A stretch of DNA of 64,000 bases from the NCBI RefSeq assembly GCF_002042965.1, contig NZ_MZNT01000003.1:248001-312000 (forward strand), in the 5' to 3' direction. This document shows, piece by piece, positions 17,318 through 24,758 of this stretch. Under the pieces are notes generated by a model that saw only the letters and a list, made by a program, of their open reading frames with translations, searched no databases and was not told the DNA's origin. Position 1 is the stretch's first letter; the number at the start of each line of letters is the position of its first letter. The translations under genes and the position numbers were made by a program. Source of the DNA: Paenibacillus sp. 32352 (GTDB lineage Bacteria; Bacillota; Bacilli; Paenibacillales; NBRC-103111).

Positions 17318-17352
17318 ACAAAAAGGCGGCCGTGATAGCCGCCATTTTTTGT
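17318..17352 (+). terminator. intrinsic terminator after the HisG-like gene
   Basis: AAAAAGGCGGC, loop CGTGATA, GCCGCC, then ATTTTTTGT. Repeat copy C begins five bases later. Confidence 0.88.
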
Positions 17353-17356
17353 ATTC

Positions 17357-17557
17357 GTTTGTTGAGAAACTTAGTTTAGTGCGAAAAGGGCTAATATGGA
17401 GATGGGGTATGCCTCGGAGGAGTTTACGTCCGCCTTTGAAACCCATGAAAATACCGCTAATTATAATCACATTTCATGGGTTTCAACAGCGGCTGGAGGG
17501 GCATATCCCATCGCAATATAATGGCCATTTTCAGTTTTCTCGAGTTTCTCAACAAAC
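17357..17557. repeat. palindromic intergenic repeat, copy C (divergent sequence, same architecture)
   Basis: A 201-bp inverted repeat with perfect 15-bp ends, GTTTGTTGAGAAACT (17357-17371) and AGTTTCTCAACAAAC (17543-17557). A central perfect 15-bp stem is TTGAAACCCATGAAA (17436-17450) / TTTCATGGGTTTCAA (17472-17486). Intermediate arms (GGGCTAATAT...GGGGTATGCC with GGGGCATATCCC...ATGGCC) also pair. The ends match those of copies A and B, while the central stem has a different sequence. It occupies the gap between two convergent genes, between their terminators. No coding capacity is seen. Confidence 0.8.
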
Positions 17558-17562
17558 AAAAG

Positions 17563-17588
17563 GGCAGCCTCATCGGCCGCCTTTTTTT
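17563..17588. terminator. hairpin overlapping the MFS stop codon
   Basis: GGCAGCC...GGCCGCC followed by TTTTTTT on the plus strand; on the minus strand the arms pair with one G-U and are followed by CTTTTGTTTG. It overlaps the end of the MFS gene and could stop transcription from either side. Confidence 0.5.
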
Positions 17589-18826
17589 CTCATCCTCACC
17601 ACATAAGCGGCGTAAATAATCAAATATAGCACGAACATGAAACTGGATACGCGGTACATCATGGCATAATTCGTTGCTGCAGCGATAGGTCCCAGAAGGA
17701 GAGCGCCGAGACCGATACCGAGATCAAAGGCAGAGAAGAAGGTCGCGTTGGCTGCGCCGCGCCGTTCCGGAGCAGCACGCTGGACGATCCATGCCTGAAG
17801 CGAAGGCTGGATAGCGCCAAAGCCGGTGCCGTAGAAGGCGGCTGCCGCTATCAGACTGCCGGTTCCCGTTGTAAAGGACAGCAGAATCAGGCCGGCCAGG
17901 CTGAACAGCGCTCCAGGGAGCAGAACCCAGACATGCCCTCGGGTGTCGAAGATTTTGCCGGAAATAGGCCGCACGACAAACAGCATAATGGCATTGACCG
18001 AGAAAAACCATCCGACATTGGCGATACCCTGCTCTTTCCCGAACAAGGTGATGAAGCTGACGATCCCCCCGTACGTTAAGGCAAGGAGCAAAACAAGCAG
18101 GGAAGGGAACAAGGCTTGCTTATCAACAAGCCGGGACCATAAGCTTCCTCGGGAAGCCTGGTTTCCTTTCTTAACGGGAGGTTCCGTGCCGGCTGCCGCG
18201 GAGTAAGATTTCCCGCCTACCAGCATGGAGACCAGAATGGATAGCAGGGTGAGGCCGAACGAAACGCTGAATAATACGCCAAAGCTGAAAGTATTGATGA
18301 TGGCGATACCGCTCATGGGTCCCAGTGCCATCGCCAATGTAGAGGCCAAACCGAAATAGCCCATACCTTCGCCCCTGCGGGACGCCGGAATAATGTTCGA
18401 AGCCATCGTTCCATAGGTGGTAGTCGAGATGCCCCAACCGATCCCGTGCACGACCCTCAGCAAATAGATCACACCTACGCTGGCGGCGGCTATGTAGCTT
18501 CCAATGGCAATCAAAATGATGACAGAACCTATCACGAGAATGGATCTGCCCGAAAACATATCGAGGGCCGCTCCAGAGAAGGGCCTAATGATTAAGGCGG
18601 ATACGGTTAGTATAAAAATAACCATCCCGACGGCCGAATTGTCTCCTCCAAGCTGGGTTACGTAAGCCGGAATGGTAGGCAGCAGCATTTGGAACCCGAA
18701 AAAAAGCAGCAGGTTGGCCAGGGCTAGTAAAATAAAGGTCCGGGTCCACAAAGGCTCTTTACCTTGCTTTTGCTGATCGAACGGCTGCTCTGCAGTCTCG
18801 ACCCGATCCGCCACGGTCTGACTCAT
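17570..18826 (-). CDS. MFS transporter
   Basis: A 418-residue integral membrane protein with 12 predicted transmembrane segments, probably a proton-driven exporter. Seen: TM1 FILLALANLLLFFGFQMLLP, the loop 2-3 signature IRPFSGAALDMFSGRSIL, the inter-half loop with basic residues near VKKGNQASRG, and the matching second-half motif VRPISGKIFDTRGHVW. ATG 18826 was chosen because AAAGGAGG lies about seven bases upstream; a longer reading frame has no such site. It is a single gene convergent with the HisG-like gene. The substrate is unknown. Confidence 0.88.
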   Translation of the reverse strand: MSQTVADRVETAEQPFDQQKQGKEPLWTRTFILLALANLLLFFGFQMLLPTIPAYVTQLGGDNSAVGMVIFILTVSALIIRPFSGAALDMFSGRSILVIGSVIILIAIGSYIAAASVGVIYLLRVVHGIGWGISTTTYGTMASNIIPASRRGEGMGYFGLASTLAMALGPMSGIAIINTFSFGVLFSVSFGLTLLSILVSMLVGGKSYSAAAGTEPPVKKGNQASRGSLWSRLVDKQALFPSLLVLLLALTYGGIVSFITLFGKEQGIANVGWFFSVNAIMLFVVRPISGKIFDTRGHVWVLLPGALFSLAGLILLSFTTGTGSLIAAAAFYGTGFGAIQPSLQAWIVQRAAPERRGAANATFFSAFDLGIGLGALLLGPIAAATNYAMMYRVSSFMFVLYLIIYAAYVVRMRKKGGR

Positions 18827-19119
18827 AAACCATTCCTCCTTTACAAAAAAATTATACATTTTAAATAAAAATGTTTACTAAATAAATTATACACGTCTCC
18901 GGACAAAAGTAAATACATCTTTTTCCCCGGATGCAAAGGACTGGGGCTTCTGCACTTGATCCCAATTTCACTCCTGTCTTTAACAAGAGCAGTACTACTA
19001 TCCAGACAAAAGATCGGCTCCGATACTTACAATGCTTTACTATTTTCGCTATAATAAATAAGAAAGCTATTGCTTTGCTTAAAATAAAAGGATACACATT
19101 TCATAGGATGGTGGAAGCC

Positions 19120-19608
19120 ATGCATTTCGTAAATCCGCAAATTACCGTTACGATAGGTGCAGCTATGGCAGCCTGTATGGCCATGCTGTTCAGGATGCGC
19201 GCATCCAATAAAGCAGTCAATCCTAAGAAACTGCTCATCCCGCCGCTGGCTATGAGTACGGGGTTTCTTATGTTTGCAGCGCCAATGACCCGAATTCCGT
19301 TGTCCTGGGCTATGGGTGCTTTCTTGGTCGGAGCTCTTATATTCTCTTATCCGCTGATCCGGTCCTCCCAAATGGAGGTGCGAGACGGTGAGGTTTATTT
19401 GAAACGCTCCAAGGTATTTATTTTTATTCTCGCAGGGCTGCTCGTTATTCGTATTCTGCTGCGGCAGATTATTGAGCAGTATGTGACTCTGCCCCAAACG
19501 GGAGCCATTTTCTTTTTGCTGGCTTTTGGTATGCTGCTGCCTTGGAGATTGGCAATGTACTTCCAATTCCGCAAGCTTCAGCCTGCCAAGCAGCAATGGG
19601 ATGGCTAA
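19120..19608 (+). CDS. ccdC: CcdC-like membrane protein (DUF1453 family)
   Basis: A 162-residue integral membrane protein with about five hydrophobic segments, close in length to B. subtilis CcdC, a protein of the ccdA-ccdC cytochrome c biogenesis locus whose exact role is unclear. Seen: VTIGAAMAACMAMLFRMRAS, LIPPLAMSTGFLMFAAP, GAFLVGALIFSYPLIRSS, VFIFILAGLLVIRILLRQ and FFLLAFGMLLPWRLAMY. ATG 19120 follows GGTGGAA; ATG 19108 is a possible alternative. The lipoprotein cytochrome c of the Tat operon lies about 0.7 kb downstream on the opposite strand, which may be coincidental. Confidence 0.78.
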   Translation: MHFVNPQITVTIGAAMAACMAMLFRMRASNKAVNPKKLLIPPLAMSTGFLMFAAPMTRIPLSWAMGAFLVGALIFSYPLIRSSQMEVRDGEVYLKRSKVFIFILAGLLVIRILLRQIIEQYVTLPQTGAIFFLLAFGMLLPWRLAMYFQFRKLQPAKQQWDG

Positions 19609-19619
19609 AAATGCAAACC

Positions 19620-19660
19620 AAAGCTTCTTATGCCCGATCGCGGCAGGGAAGCTTTTGTTA
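19620..19660 (+). terminator. intrinsic terminator after the CcdC-like gene
   Basis: AAAGCTTC (19620-19627) and GAAGCTTT (19648-19655) followed by TGTTATT. A second small hairpin, CCCC...GGGG then TTATTTT, lies near 19716-19738. Confidence 0.65.
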
Positions 19661-19821
19661 TTATTAGCCAATTTTGCGCCTCCCGGCAAAGTACCAGACT
19701 CAGCTTTGAAGTCTAGCCCCACGTTACGGGGTTATTTTGCATTTTGCGGAAACAAGGAATGAGGACGTCAGCACCCTTCATACTTATAAGTAACAAGTAT
19801 GTGACCGAGGAGGCTTGTCCG

Positions 19822-20283
19822 ATGTCTTTTTTTGATAAGATGAAGCAGGGAGCATCCGATGCCGCCAAAAAAGCTCAGCAAACTATGGAAACGACGCGGC
19901 TTAAGACACAAATGGCATCCAAGGAGAGGGAAATTGAAAAAGCGTATCTTTTGATTGGGGAATGCGTATATCAGGCGCATGCGTCCGGCAATTGGAAAGC
20001 ATCCGAGCGGGACGTTCTGGCCTACTGCGATCATATCGGCCTGCTTCGCCAAGGGATTCAGTCATTAGAGCAGAGGATTAAGGCGGCCAAAAATGAGAAA
20101 GAATGCCGATGCGGCAAAATCGTCGCCATGGACGTCAGATTTTGTCCGGTCTGCGGCTTTCAGTTCGAGGACTTCCCAAGAGCGGAGGAAACAGATGAGG
20201 CTATCCAAGTGATGTGCCGCTCCTGCCGCAACTACAATGAAGTCGGGGCTAAATTCTGCGCTCACTGCGGAATCGTCCTGTGA
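19822..20283 (+). CDS. zinc-ribbon protein with N-terminal coiled coil
   Basis: A 153-residue cytosolic protein. The N-terminal 80 residues are charged and helical (FFDKMKQGASDAAKKAQQTM, KTQMASKEREIEKAYLLIGE), likely coiled coil. Two zinc-ribbon knuckle sets follow: CRCG...CPVCG (about 95-115) and CRSC...CAHCG (about 130-150). Proteins of this design are common in Firmicutes, but the function is unknown. ATG 19822 follows GAGGAGG; the longer upstream frame is not supported. The gene stands alone with a terminator eight bases after its stop, convergent with the Tat operon. Confidence 0.85.
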   Translation: MSFFDKMKQGASDAAKKAQQTMETTRLKTQMASKEREIEKAYLLIGECVYQAHASGNWKASERDVLAYCDHIGLLRQGIQSLEQRIKAAKNEKECRCGKIVAMDVRFCPVCGFQFEDFPRAEETDEAIQVMCRSCRNYNEVGAKFCAHCGIVL

Positions 20284-20290
20284 ACAGGAA

Positions 20291-20323
20291 AAGAAGAGAA
20301 GACGGCGCTTCTCTTCTTTTTGT
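20291..20323. terminator. bidirectional terminator between zinc-ribbon gene and Tat operon
   Basis: AAGAAGAGAAG, loop ACGGCG, CTTCTCTTCTT, then TTTG. The 11-bp perfect stem has an A-run before it as well, so it can serve both strands. Confidence 0.85.
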
Positions 20324-20327
20324 GTTC

Positions 20328-20771
20328 TTATTTTTTGGCAGCAAGCCAGTCGGCAAGCCCTTGAATCTCTTCGTTTTTCAGTTGGGTTTTGAAAGCAGGC
20401 ATTCCTCCGCCGCCGGCACCGATCTTGGCCGCAATTTGATCCTTGGACAGCTTGCCGCCCACTTTGGTCAGGTTAGGTCCGGTTTTACCTTCCAGATTGC
20501 CTCCATGGCAGGCTACGCAGCTTTGCTTGTAGATCGCTTCGGCATTCACCTGTGTCGTAGCGCCGGTTCCGCCTGTAGTCCCGCCAGTGGGAGCTCCGCC
20601 GGTGGTACCGCCTGTTGTACCTCCCGTAGTCCCTCCGGTCGTACCGCCTGTTGTTCCACCTGTGGCAGGAGAAGGAGCAGGGGAAGGACTTGCTTGGTTC
20701 TTGGTTCCGCAAGCGGACAAGCTTAAGGTAAGAGCGGCCGCCAGCACGATAATGGTCCATTTGTTTTTCAT
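20328..20771 (-). CDS. lipoprotein cytochrome c (c551 type)
   Basis: A 147-residue membrane-anchored monohaem cytochrome that probably accepts electrons from the dehydrogenase of this operon. Seen: lipoprotein signal with lipobox LSAC (Cys about 21), a long low-complexity linker of Thr-Gly-Gly repeats (about 37-70), the haem site CVACHGG, and a C-terminal axial Met in GGGGMPAF. It is small, like Bacillus c551/CccB. Its start codon overlaps the tatA stop as ATGA, showing translational coupling. It is the last gene of the minus-strand operon that begins at 24422. The repetitive linker may vary in length between strains. Confidence 0.92.
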   Translation of the reverse strand: MKNKWTIIVLAAALTLSLSACGTKNQASPSPAPSPATGGTTGGTTGGTTGGTTGGTTGGAPTGGTTGGTGATTQVNAEAIYKQSCVACHGGNLEGKTGPNLTKVGGKLSKDQIAAKIGAGGGGMPAFKTQLKNEEIQGLADWLAAKK

Positions 20772-20971
20772 CTTAGTTCCTCCATGATTTGCTTGGTGTC
20801 GTCTTTTTTTTCGACGGTCACGTCTTCAACCATCCCTCTGGTGGAATTACGAAATTCCCTCAAGGTATCGCCGAACGCTCTCCCCAATTGGGGGAGCTTG
20901 GCGGGACCGAATACGATCAGGGCGATGATCAGAATGATGATCAACCCTGAGACCCCGATGTTGTTGAACAT
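20768..20971 (-). CDS. tatA: twin-arginine translocase protein TatA
   Basis: A 67-residue pore-forming Tat subunit: an N-terminal membrane helix ([17 protein letters not shown]), the hinge [20 protein letters not shown] and a charged amphipathic tail. The family FG hinge motif is intact. The ribosome-binding site AAGGAGG is followed by GAACCAA and ATG. The site begins only a few bases after the last of four tandem hairpins (20987-21139), so translation of tatA could be influenced by them. tatC lies upstream and cytochrome c downstream, overlapping by four bases. Confidence 0.95.
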   Translation of the reverse strand: MFNNIGVSGLIIILIIALIVFGPAKLPQLGRAFGDTLREFRNSTRGMVEDVTVEKKDDTKQIMEELR

Positions 20972-20986
20972 TTGGTTCCCTCCTTA

Positions 20987-21139
20987 GAGTTTTGCCGAAG
21001 GCAAAACTGACTTCGAAAGCGTTACTGAGTTTTGCCGAAGGCAAAACTGACTTCGAAAGCGTTACTGAGTTTTGCCGTAGGCAAAACTGACTTCGAAAGC
21101 GTTACTGAGTTTTGCCGAAGGCAAAACTGACTTCGAAAG
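20987..21139. repeat. four tandem 40-bp hairpin repeats between tatC and tatA
   Basis: Units begin at 20987, 21027, 21067 and 21107; the last is cut at 33 bases. Each unit contains AGTTTTGCC, a three-base loop, and GGCAAAACT, followed by CTGACTTCGAAAGCGTTACT-type spacer. The copies are identical except that unit three has loop GTA in place of GAA. On the transcribed minus strand each forms a 9-bp stem, with the last one directly before the tatA ribosome-binding site. No other copy was seen in the window. Confidence 0.93.
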
Positions 21140-21161
21140 ATGCTGCTCATTCCGCTTCGCC

Positions 21162-21902
21162 TCAACTGTTGCTCGGCATCGTCGAAATTTTGCGGTAGTA
21201 GGTTCCCGATAAGATTACGCTCAGCTCAAACAGCAGAAGCAGCGGAATCGTAACGGACAAATGGGAGACGAAATCCGGCGGAGATATGCAGGATCCGGTA
21301 ATGGCAAGACCGAGATACGCGTATTTCCGCGTTTTTTTGAGCCTGTCCGGCGTCAGAACTCCGATGCGGGTCAGGAACAGCACGATGACAGGCATTTCGA
21401 ACGCGATCGAGAGCGGGAAGATCACATTGAACATAAAGGAGAAATACCGGTCTATCCCGTATGTTTCCACCGCTCCGATGCTTTGATTCATGCTTTTCAT
21501 AAAACGCACCATCATCGGAAAAACAACGGAATAGCTGAATGCGACTCCGCACATGAACAGGAAGAACGCGGCAGGGATGTAAGCAAACGTCTCCTTGGCC
21601 TCCCTATCGGTCAAACCGGGTCTCACAAACGCCCATATGTGGTAAAGCAGAACCGGCAGAGTCAGAAATATCGCAAAGACAAACGCGCATTTCATATAAA
21701 TGAACAGCCCGTCCGTAAAGGAGAAGACGTTCCATTCAATATGAGCTGCTGCCGGCTGGGACCGGATATATTGCAATATGCCCGGTGACAAATAGAATCC
21801 TCCGCCTAGAGCAAGCACGAACCATGCTATGACGATAATCAACCGTTTTCGGACTTCGGCCAGGTGCGCGATAAGCTCTTCATTGGCTTCCAAATGCTTC
21901 AC
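21162..21902 (-). CDS. tatC: twin-arginine translocase protein TatC
   Basis: A 246-residue membrane protein that recognises twin-arginine signals, with the usual six transmembrane segments. Seen: N-terminal EELIAHLAEVRKRLIIVIAW (the conserved amphipathic start with HLxExRxR-like residues), YHIWAFVRPGLTDREAKETF, the FMFNVIFPLSIAFEMPVIVLF segment, and LKKTRKYAYLGLAITGSCISPPDFVSH. It lies four bases after the GMC dehydrogenase stop and before tatA, inside a dehydrogenase operon, which implies a translocase dedicated to that cargo. General Tat genes elsewhere in the genome cannot be excluded. Confidence 0.95.
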   Translation of the reverse strand: MKHLEANEELIAHLAEVRKRLIIVIAWFVLALGGGFYLSPGILQYIRSQPAAAHIEWNVFSFTDGLFIYMKCAFVFAIFLTLPVLLYHIWAFVRPGLTDREAKETFAYIPAAFFLFMCGVAFSYSVVFPMMVRFMKSMNQSIGAVETYGIDRYFSFMFNVIFPLSIAFEMPVIVLFLTRIGVLTPDRLKKTRKYAYLGLAITGSCISPPDFVSHLSVTIPLLLLFELSVILSGTYYRKISTMPSNS

Positions 21903-21906
21903 CCCG

Positions 21907-23628
21907 CTATGCTAAAGGGCCAGGTGTCTTCAAGTATTTCAGAATTCCCTCGGAAGCCCGGTATGCAAGGGCTCCAACAACGGCAGTAGGATTATAGCCG
22001 CTGTTATGTGGGAACGCAGAAGCGCCGACGACGAACAGGTTCTGTACATCCCACATTTGCAGATAGTTGTTCACGGCCGAGGTCGTCGGATCAGCTCCCA
22101 TGATGACACCGCCGGTGTTATGGGTCGATTGGTAAGGAACGATATTGTAGTTTTTCAGCTCCGAATTGGTTTGGACCGTAGTCGCCTTCATTTCCTTCAT
22201 AATCGCGTCCGTCTTGCTGGCGATGAACTTGACCATCTCACGGTCTTGATCCTCAAAGTCGTATGTAACCCGGATTAATGGCTGCCCGTATACATCCTTA
22301 TAGGTTGGATCCAAATCCAGATAATGATGTCTCCATGGCATATTGGAGCCCTGGCCGGCCACGGTGAGGACCCGGTTCGCATATTTGATGGAGGCTTGTT
22401 TGAATTCCTTGCCCCATGCAGGGGTTCCCTTCGGCGTTGAGTTATTGGCGATCGGACGAAGACCCGCTTGGGCTATCCGGATCCCTGCTCCATGGATGAA
22501 ATTCAAGTTGGAGTGGTCGAAGTTATCTCCGTTGAAATCGTCTACCTCTGAACCCAAGGCTCCGGCTCCCGCATAAAGATTAAACTCCTGGTCATCATAA
22601 AACCCGATCGAGTTGGCGCCGTTAACCTGATACGCATAGTTTTTGCCGATAACGCCTGTGCCGGTTTTTGGATCGTATGGCTTGCCCAGCTTGGAATTAA
22701 GCAGCAAACGAACGTTGTTGAAAACGAAGCTGGTCAAAATCACGACATCGGCCGGCTGCTCAAATTCTTCACCGGTTATCGTATTCACGTAGACGACACC
22801 GGTTGCCCTCTTCCCGTCATTCAAGATCCGAGTGACATTAGACTCGGTTCTTAGCTCGAAGTTCCCCGTCTTCTGTGCTACAGGGATCACTGTGACGACC
22901 GGATCCGCTTTGGCCCCGTATTCGCATCCAAACCGTTCGCAGAAACCGCAGTATTGGCAAGCGGCGCGCGCAATTCCGTCGGGATTGGTGTATTGGGTGG
23001 ACAGGTTGCCGGAAGGGTAGATGTAAGGATGCATACCCAACTTTTTGGAGGCATCCTCGAACATTTGCATAATCGCAGTCTTCTTCATCGGAGGCGTAGG
23101 AAACGGATTCGAGCGTTTGCCGACCATCGGGTTTTGCTCGGCCTCTCCGGAGATGCCCGCCGTTTTTTCAAACTTGTCGAAATAGGGCTCCAGCTCATCG
23201 TAGGTGATACCCCAGTCTTGAATCGTCATTCCGTCAGGGATTTTTTTGGCCCCATAGCGTTCAATCGTTTTGGACTTAATCTCGAAATCATAGGGCAGGA
23301 AGCGAAAGTATTGACCGTTCCAGTGAACGCCGGCTCCGCCGAGCCCTTCGCCAAGAATGAAGGAACCATAGGAGCGCATCGGAAGCGCAGTTCCTTTCTC
23401 CGTGTTGCGGAAGGTGACGGTTTCTTTGGACAGGTCCTGAGCCAAGCCATACTGCTGGGCATAACGAAGCTCATCGTGAACCATGTAGTAGTCCTCGGTC
23501 TTTCTTGCCCTGCCGCGCTCGAGTCCGACCACCTTCACTCCCGCTTTTGCCAGTTCACAGGAAATCACGCCGCCCGTCCAGCCCATACCAACGACAACAG
23601 CCGATACCTTGGGTAATGTTGTAGCCAT
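21907..23628 (-). CDS. GMC-type FAD dehydrogenase, gluconate 2-dehydrogenase alpha-like
   Basis: The 573-residue catalytic flavoprotein of a periplasm-facing sugar or sugar-acid dehydrogenase. Seen: FAD-binding VVVGMGWTGGVISCELAKAG and LERGR, the GMC region LGGAGVHWNGQYFRFLP, a cysteine cluster CQYCGFCERFGCEYGAK that in this group binds an iron-sulfur centre, and the C-terminal active-site region YQSTHNTGGVIMG and NLFVVGASAFPHNSGYNPT. It has no signal peptide of its own. The Tat signal is on the preceding subunit 17 bases upstream, so co-export as a complex is inferred. The substrate is not determined; gluconate, glucose or another polyol would fit the family. Confidence 0.92.
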   Translation of the reverse strand: MATTLPKVSAVVVGMGWTGGVISCELAKAGVKVVGLERGRARKTEDYYMVHDELRYAQQYGLAQDLSKETVTFRNTEKGTALPMRSYGSFILGEGLGGAGVHWNGQYFRFLPYDFEIKSKTIERYGAKKIPDGMTIQDWGITYDELEPYFDKFEKTAGISGEAEQNPMVGKRSNPFPTPPMKKTAIMQMFEDASKKLGMHPYIYPSGNLSTQYTNPDGIARAACQYCGFCERFGCEYGAKADPVVTVIPVAQKTGNFELRTESNVTRILNDGKRATGVVYVNTITGEEFEQPADVVILTSFVFNNVRLLLNSKLGKPYDPKTGTGVIGKNYAYQVNGANSIGFYDDQEFNLYAGAGALGSEVDDFNGDNFDHSNLNFIHGAGIRIAQAGLRPIANNSTPKGTPAWGKEFKQASIKYANRVLTVAGQGSNMPWRHHYLDLDPTYKDVYGQPLIRVTYDFEDQDREMVKFIASKTDAIMKEMKATTVQTNSELKNYNIVPYQSTHNTGGVIMGADPTTSAVNNYLQMWDVQNLFVVGASAFPHNSGYNPTAVVGALAYRASEGILKYLKTPGPLA

Positions 23629-23645
23629 GCAGTTCTAACTCCCTT

Positions 23646-24422
23646 CTAGTGGCTCAAATGGTCACGCAAGCTTTGCGGGTCCATTTTGACAAATTCTTTT
23701 TTATCGACAACATCCACATAGCTCATTTGGTTGCCGGGGAAATTTTTCATCTTCCAGCCCAGCATATTTTTGTTGCCTCCGTACAGCGGATCGGAATAAA
23801 CGCCTTCCATAGTGAAATTGACCAGCAGCTTGAAGAAGACAGGGCCTGTCGAGCCGTAGAGCTTGATATCATTGCCGGCCTCCAGAGCCTTCAGCACCTC
23901 GTCCTGCTCCGCTTCTCCCAAGTCCAAAAACGACTTCTGGTATTTGGTTTGACTCAAATTCTGGATAGCCTGCAGCCCCATCGTGAACAACTCGTGCCGC
24001 CTTACGTTCGGGAAGTTGCCTTGGGTCGCTTCTCCTGCCAGAAAGGGTCCCATCATATATTCTCTGGCGTTAATCCCCCATTGTCCGGCTAATTGATGGT
24101 CGATAAAATAGGCGACACCCAATTCCTTTGCTCCCGGACCAAGCTCGTCCTTCGGATAAATCCGCTCCGTTGCCGCTTCCGTCAGACGAAACTGCTCCTG
24201 ATTGAAAAACATCAGCGCTTGATTGTAATCTGCGGCTGTTCCTGTACCGGGTTGAGCTGTATCGGGCTGCTTGCCCGGCTCGGTTGCTTTCGGAGCAAGA
24301 TTCCGGCCAATGACTCCCCCAACGACGCCGCCTACGACAACCCCGCCGATGGCAGCACCCGAATATTTCAGAAACTTACGCCTTGAGTCACTTTGCGGTT
24401 GATTCGGTCTTTGATCCGGCAA
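23646..24422 (-). CDS. gluconate 2-dehydrogenase subunit 3-like protein with Tat signal
   Basis: The 258-residue small subunit of the dehydrogenase and first gene of the operon. Seen: twin-arginine signal SRRKFLKYSGAAIGGVVVGG, a Pro/Thr/Gly linker (about 48-65), and a helical domain of the gluconate 2-dehydrogenase subunit 3 family with FFNQEQFRLTEAATERIYPK, GVAYFIDHQLAGQWG and FTMEGVYSDPLYGGNKNMLGW. It should carry the signal-less GMC subunit through TatAC and hold it at the outer membrane face. The hydrophobic signal may stay as an anchor. Electrons would pass to the operon's cytochrome c. Confidence 0.9.
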   Translation of the reverse strand: MPDQRPNQPQSDSRRKFLKYSGAAIGGVVVGGVVGGVIGRNLAPKATEPGKQPDTAQPGTGTAADYNQALMFFNQEQFRLTEAATERIYPKDELGPGAKELGVAYFIDHQLAGQWGINAREYMMGPFLAGEATQGNFPNVRRHELFTMGLQAIQNLSQTKYQKSFLDLGEAEQDEVLKALEAGNDIKLYGSTGPVFFKLLVNFTMEGVYSDPLYGGNKNMLGWKMKNFPGNQMSYVDVVDKKEFVKMDPQSLRDHLSH

Positions 24423-24547
24423 AGTAAGCCCTCCTTCAGTCAGAAATGTTTGGATATGGGTAAATTACCTGTAATGCCGTTAGTTTTCCTGTAAATTTCC
24501 TTTTTATGCGAACGGGAAAAAGTTTTTTATGCGTCGGTAGAAAAGGA

Positions 24548-24577
24548 TTGTCAGCCTGCAAAAGCGTATGGTAATAT
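24548..24577 (+). promoter_or_regulatory. predicted sigma-A promoter of the riboswitch-ABC unit
   Basis: TTGTCA (24548-24553), an 18-base spacer, then TAATAT (24572-24577), about ten bases before the aptamer begins. Confidence 0.6.
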
Positions 24578-24584
24578 ATAACAA

Positions 24585-24728
24585 TTAAGTGGAAGGGCTT
24601 CTAGGGATCCGACGGTTATGGGCCGGTTCGAACCAAGCGAAGCCGAGTGCAGCTGCTGCACTACACCGTAGGGATAAAAGACCTCGAGCAAGTTCCGCCT
24701 GTCAAGGCAGAACGGCACGGGGTCTTTT
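24585..24728 (+). promoter_or_regulatory. ykkC-family riboswitch (subclass uncertain) with overlapping terminator
   Basis: Order of parts: P1 arm GGCTTC (24596-24601), core CTAGGGATCCG, small stem CGGT/GCCG, joining motif ACCAAGCGA, closing P1 arm GAAGCC (24639-24644), P2 GTGCAG-CTG-CTGCAC (24647-24661), then ACACCG (24663-24668) and GGGATAAAAG (24671-24680). This is the ykkC order. The conserved AAAAGACCTCG (24676-24686) can instead pair with CGGGGTCTTTT (24718-24728) to make a terminator, so ligand binding should favour read-through. The joining motif is like the PRPP/ppGpp subclasses, while the 3' part is nearer to guanidine-I. The ligand is therefore open. The aptamer, promoter and terminator fill 24423-24758, where no gene is seen. 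Confidence 0.72.
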
Positions 24729-24758
24729 CTGCTTTAGCGGAGGAAAGGAGATGGAAGC

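Noticed and set aside
20987..21139. CRISPR array
   Set aside because: The 40-bp units are directly tandem with no unique spacers and no cas genes; they are hairpin repeats.
24585..24728. T-box or SAM riboswitch
   Set aside because: No T-box sequence, specifier loop or SAM core is present; the conserved blocks fit ykkC order instead.
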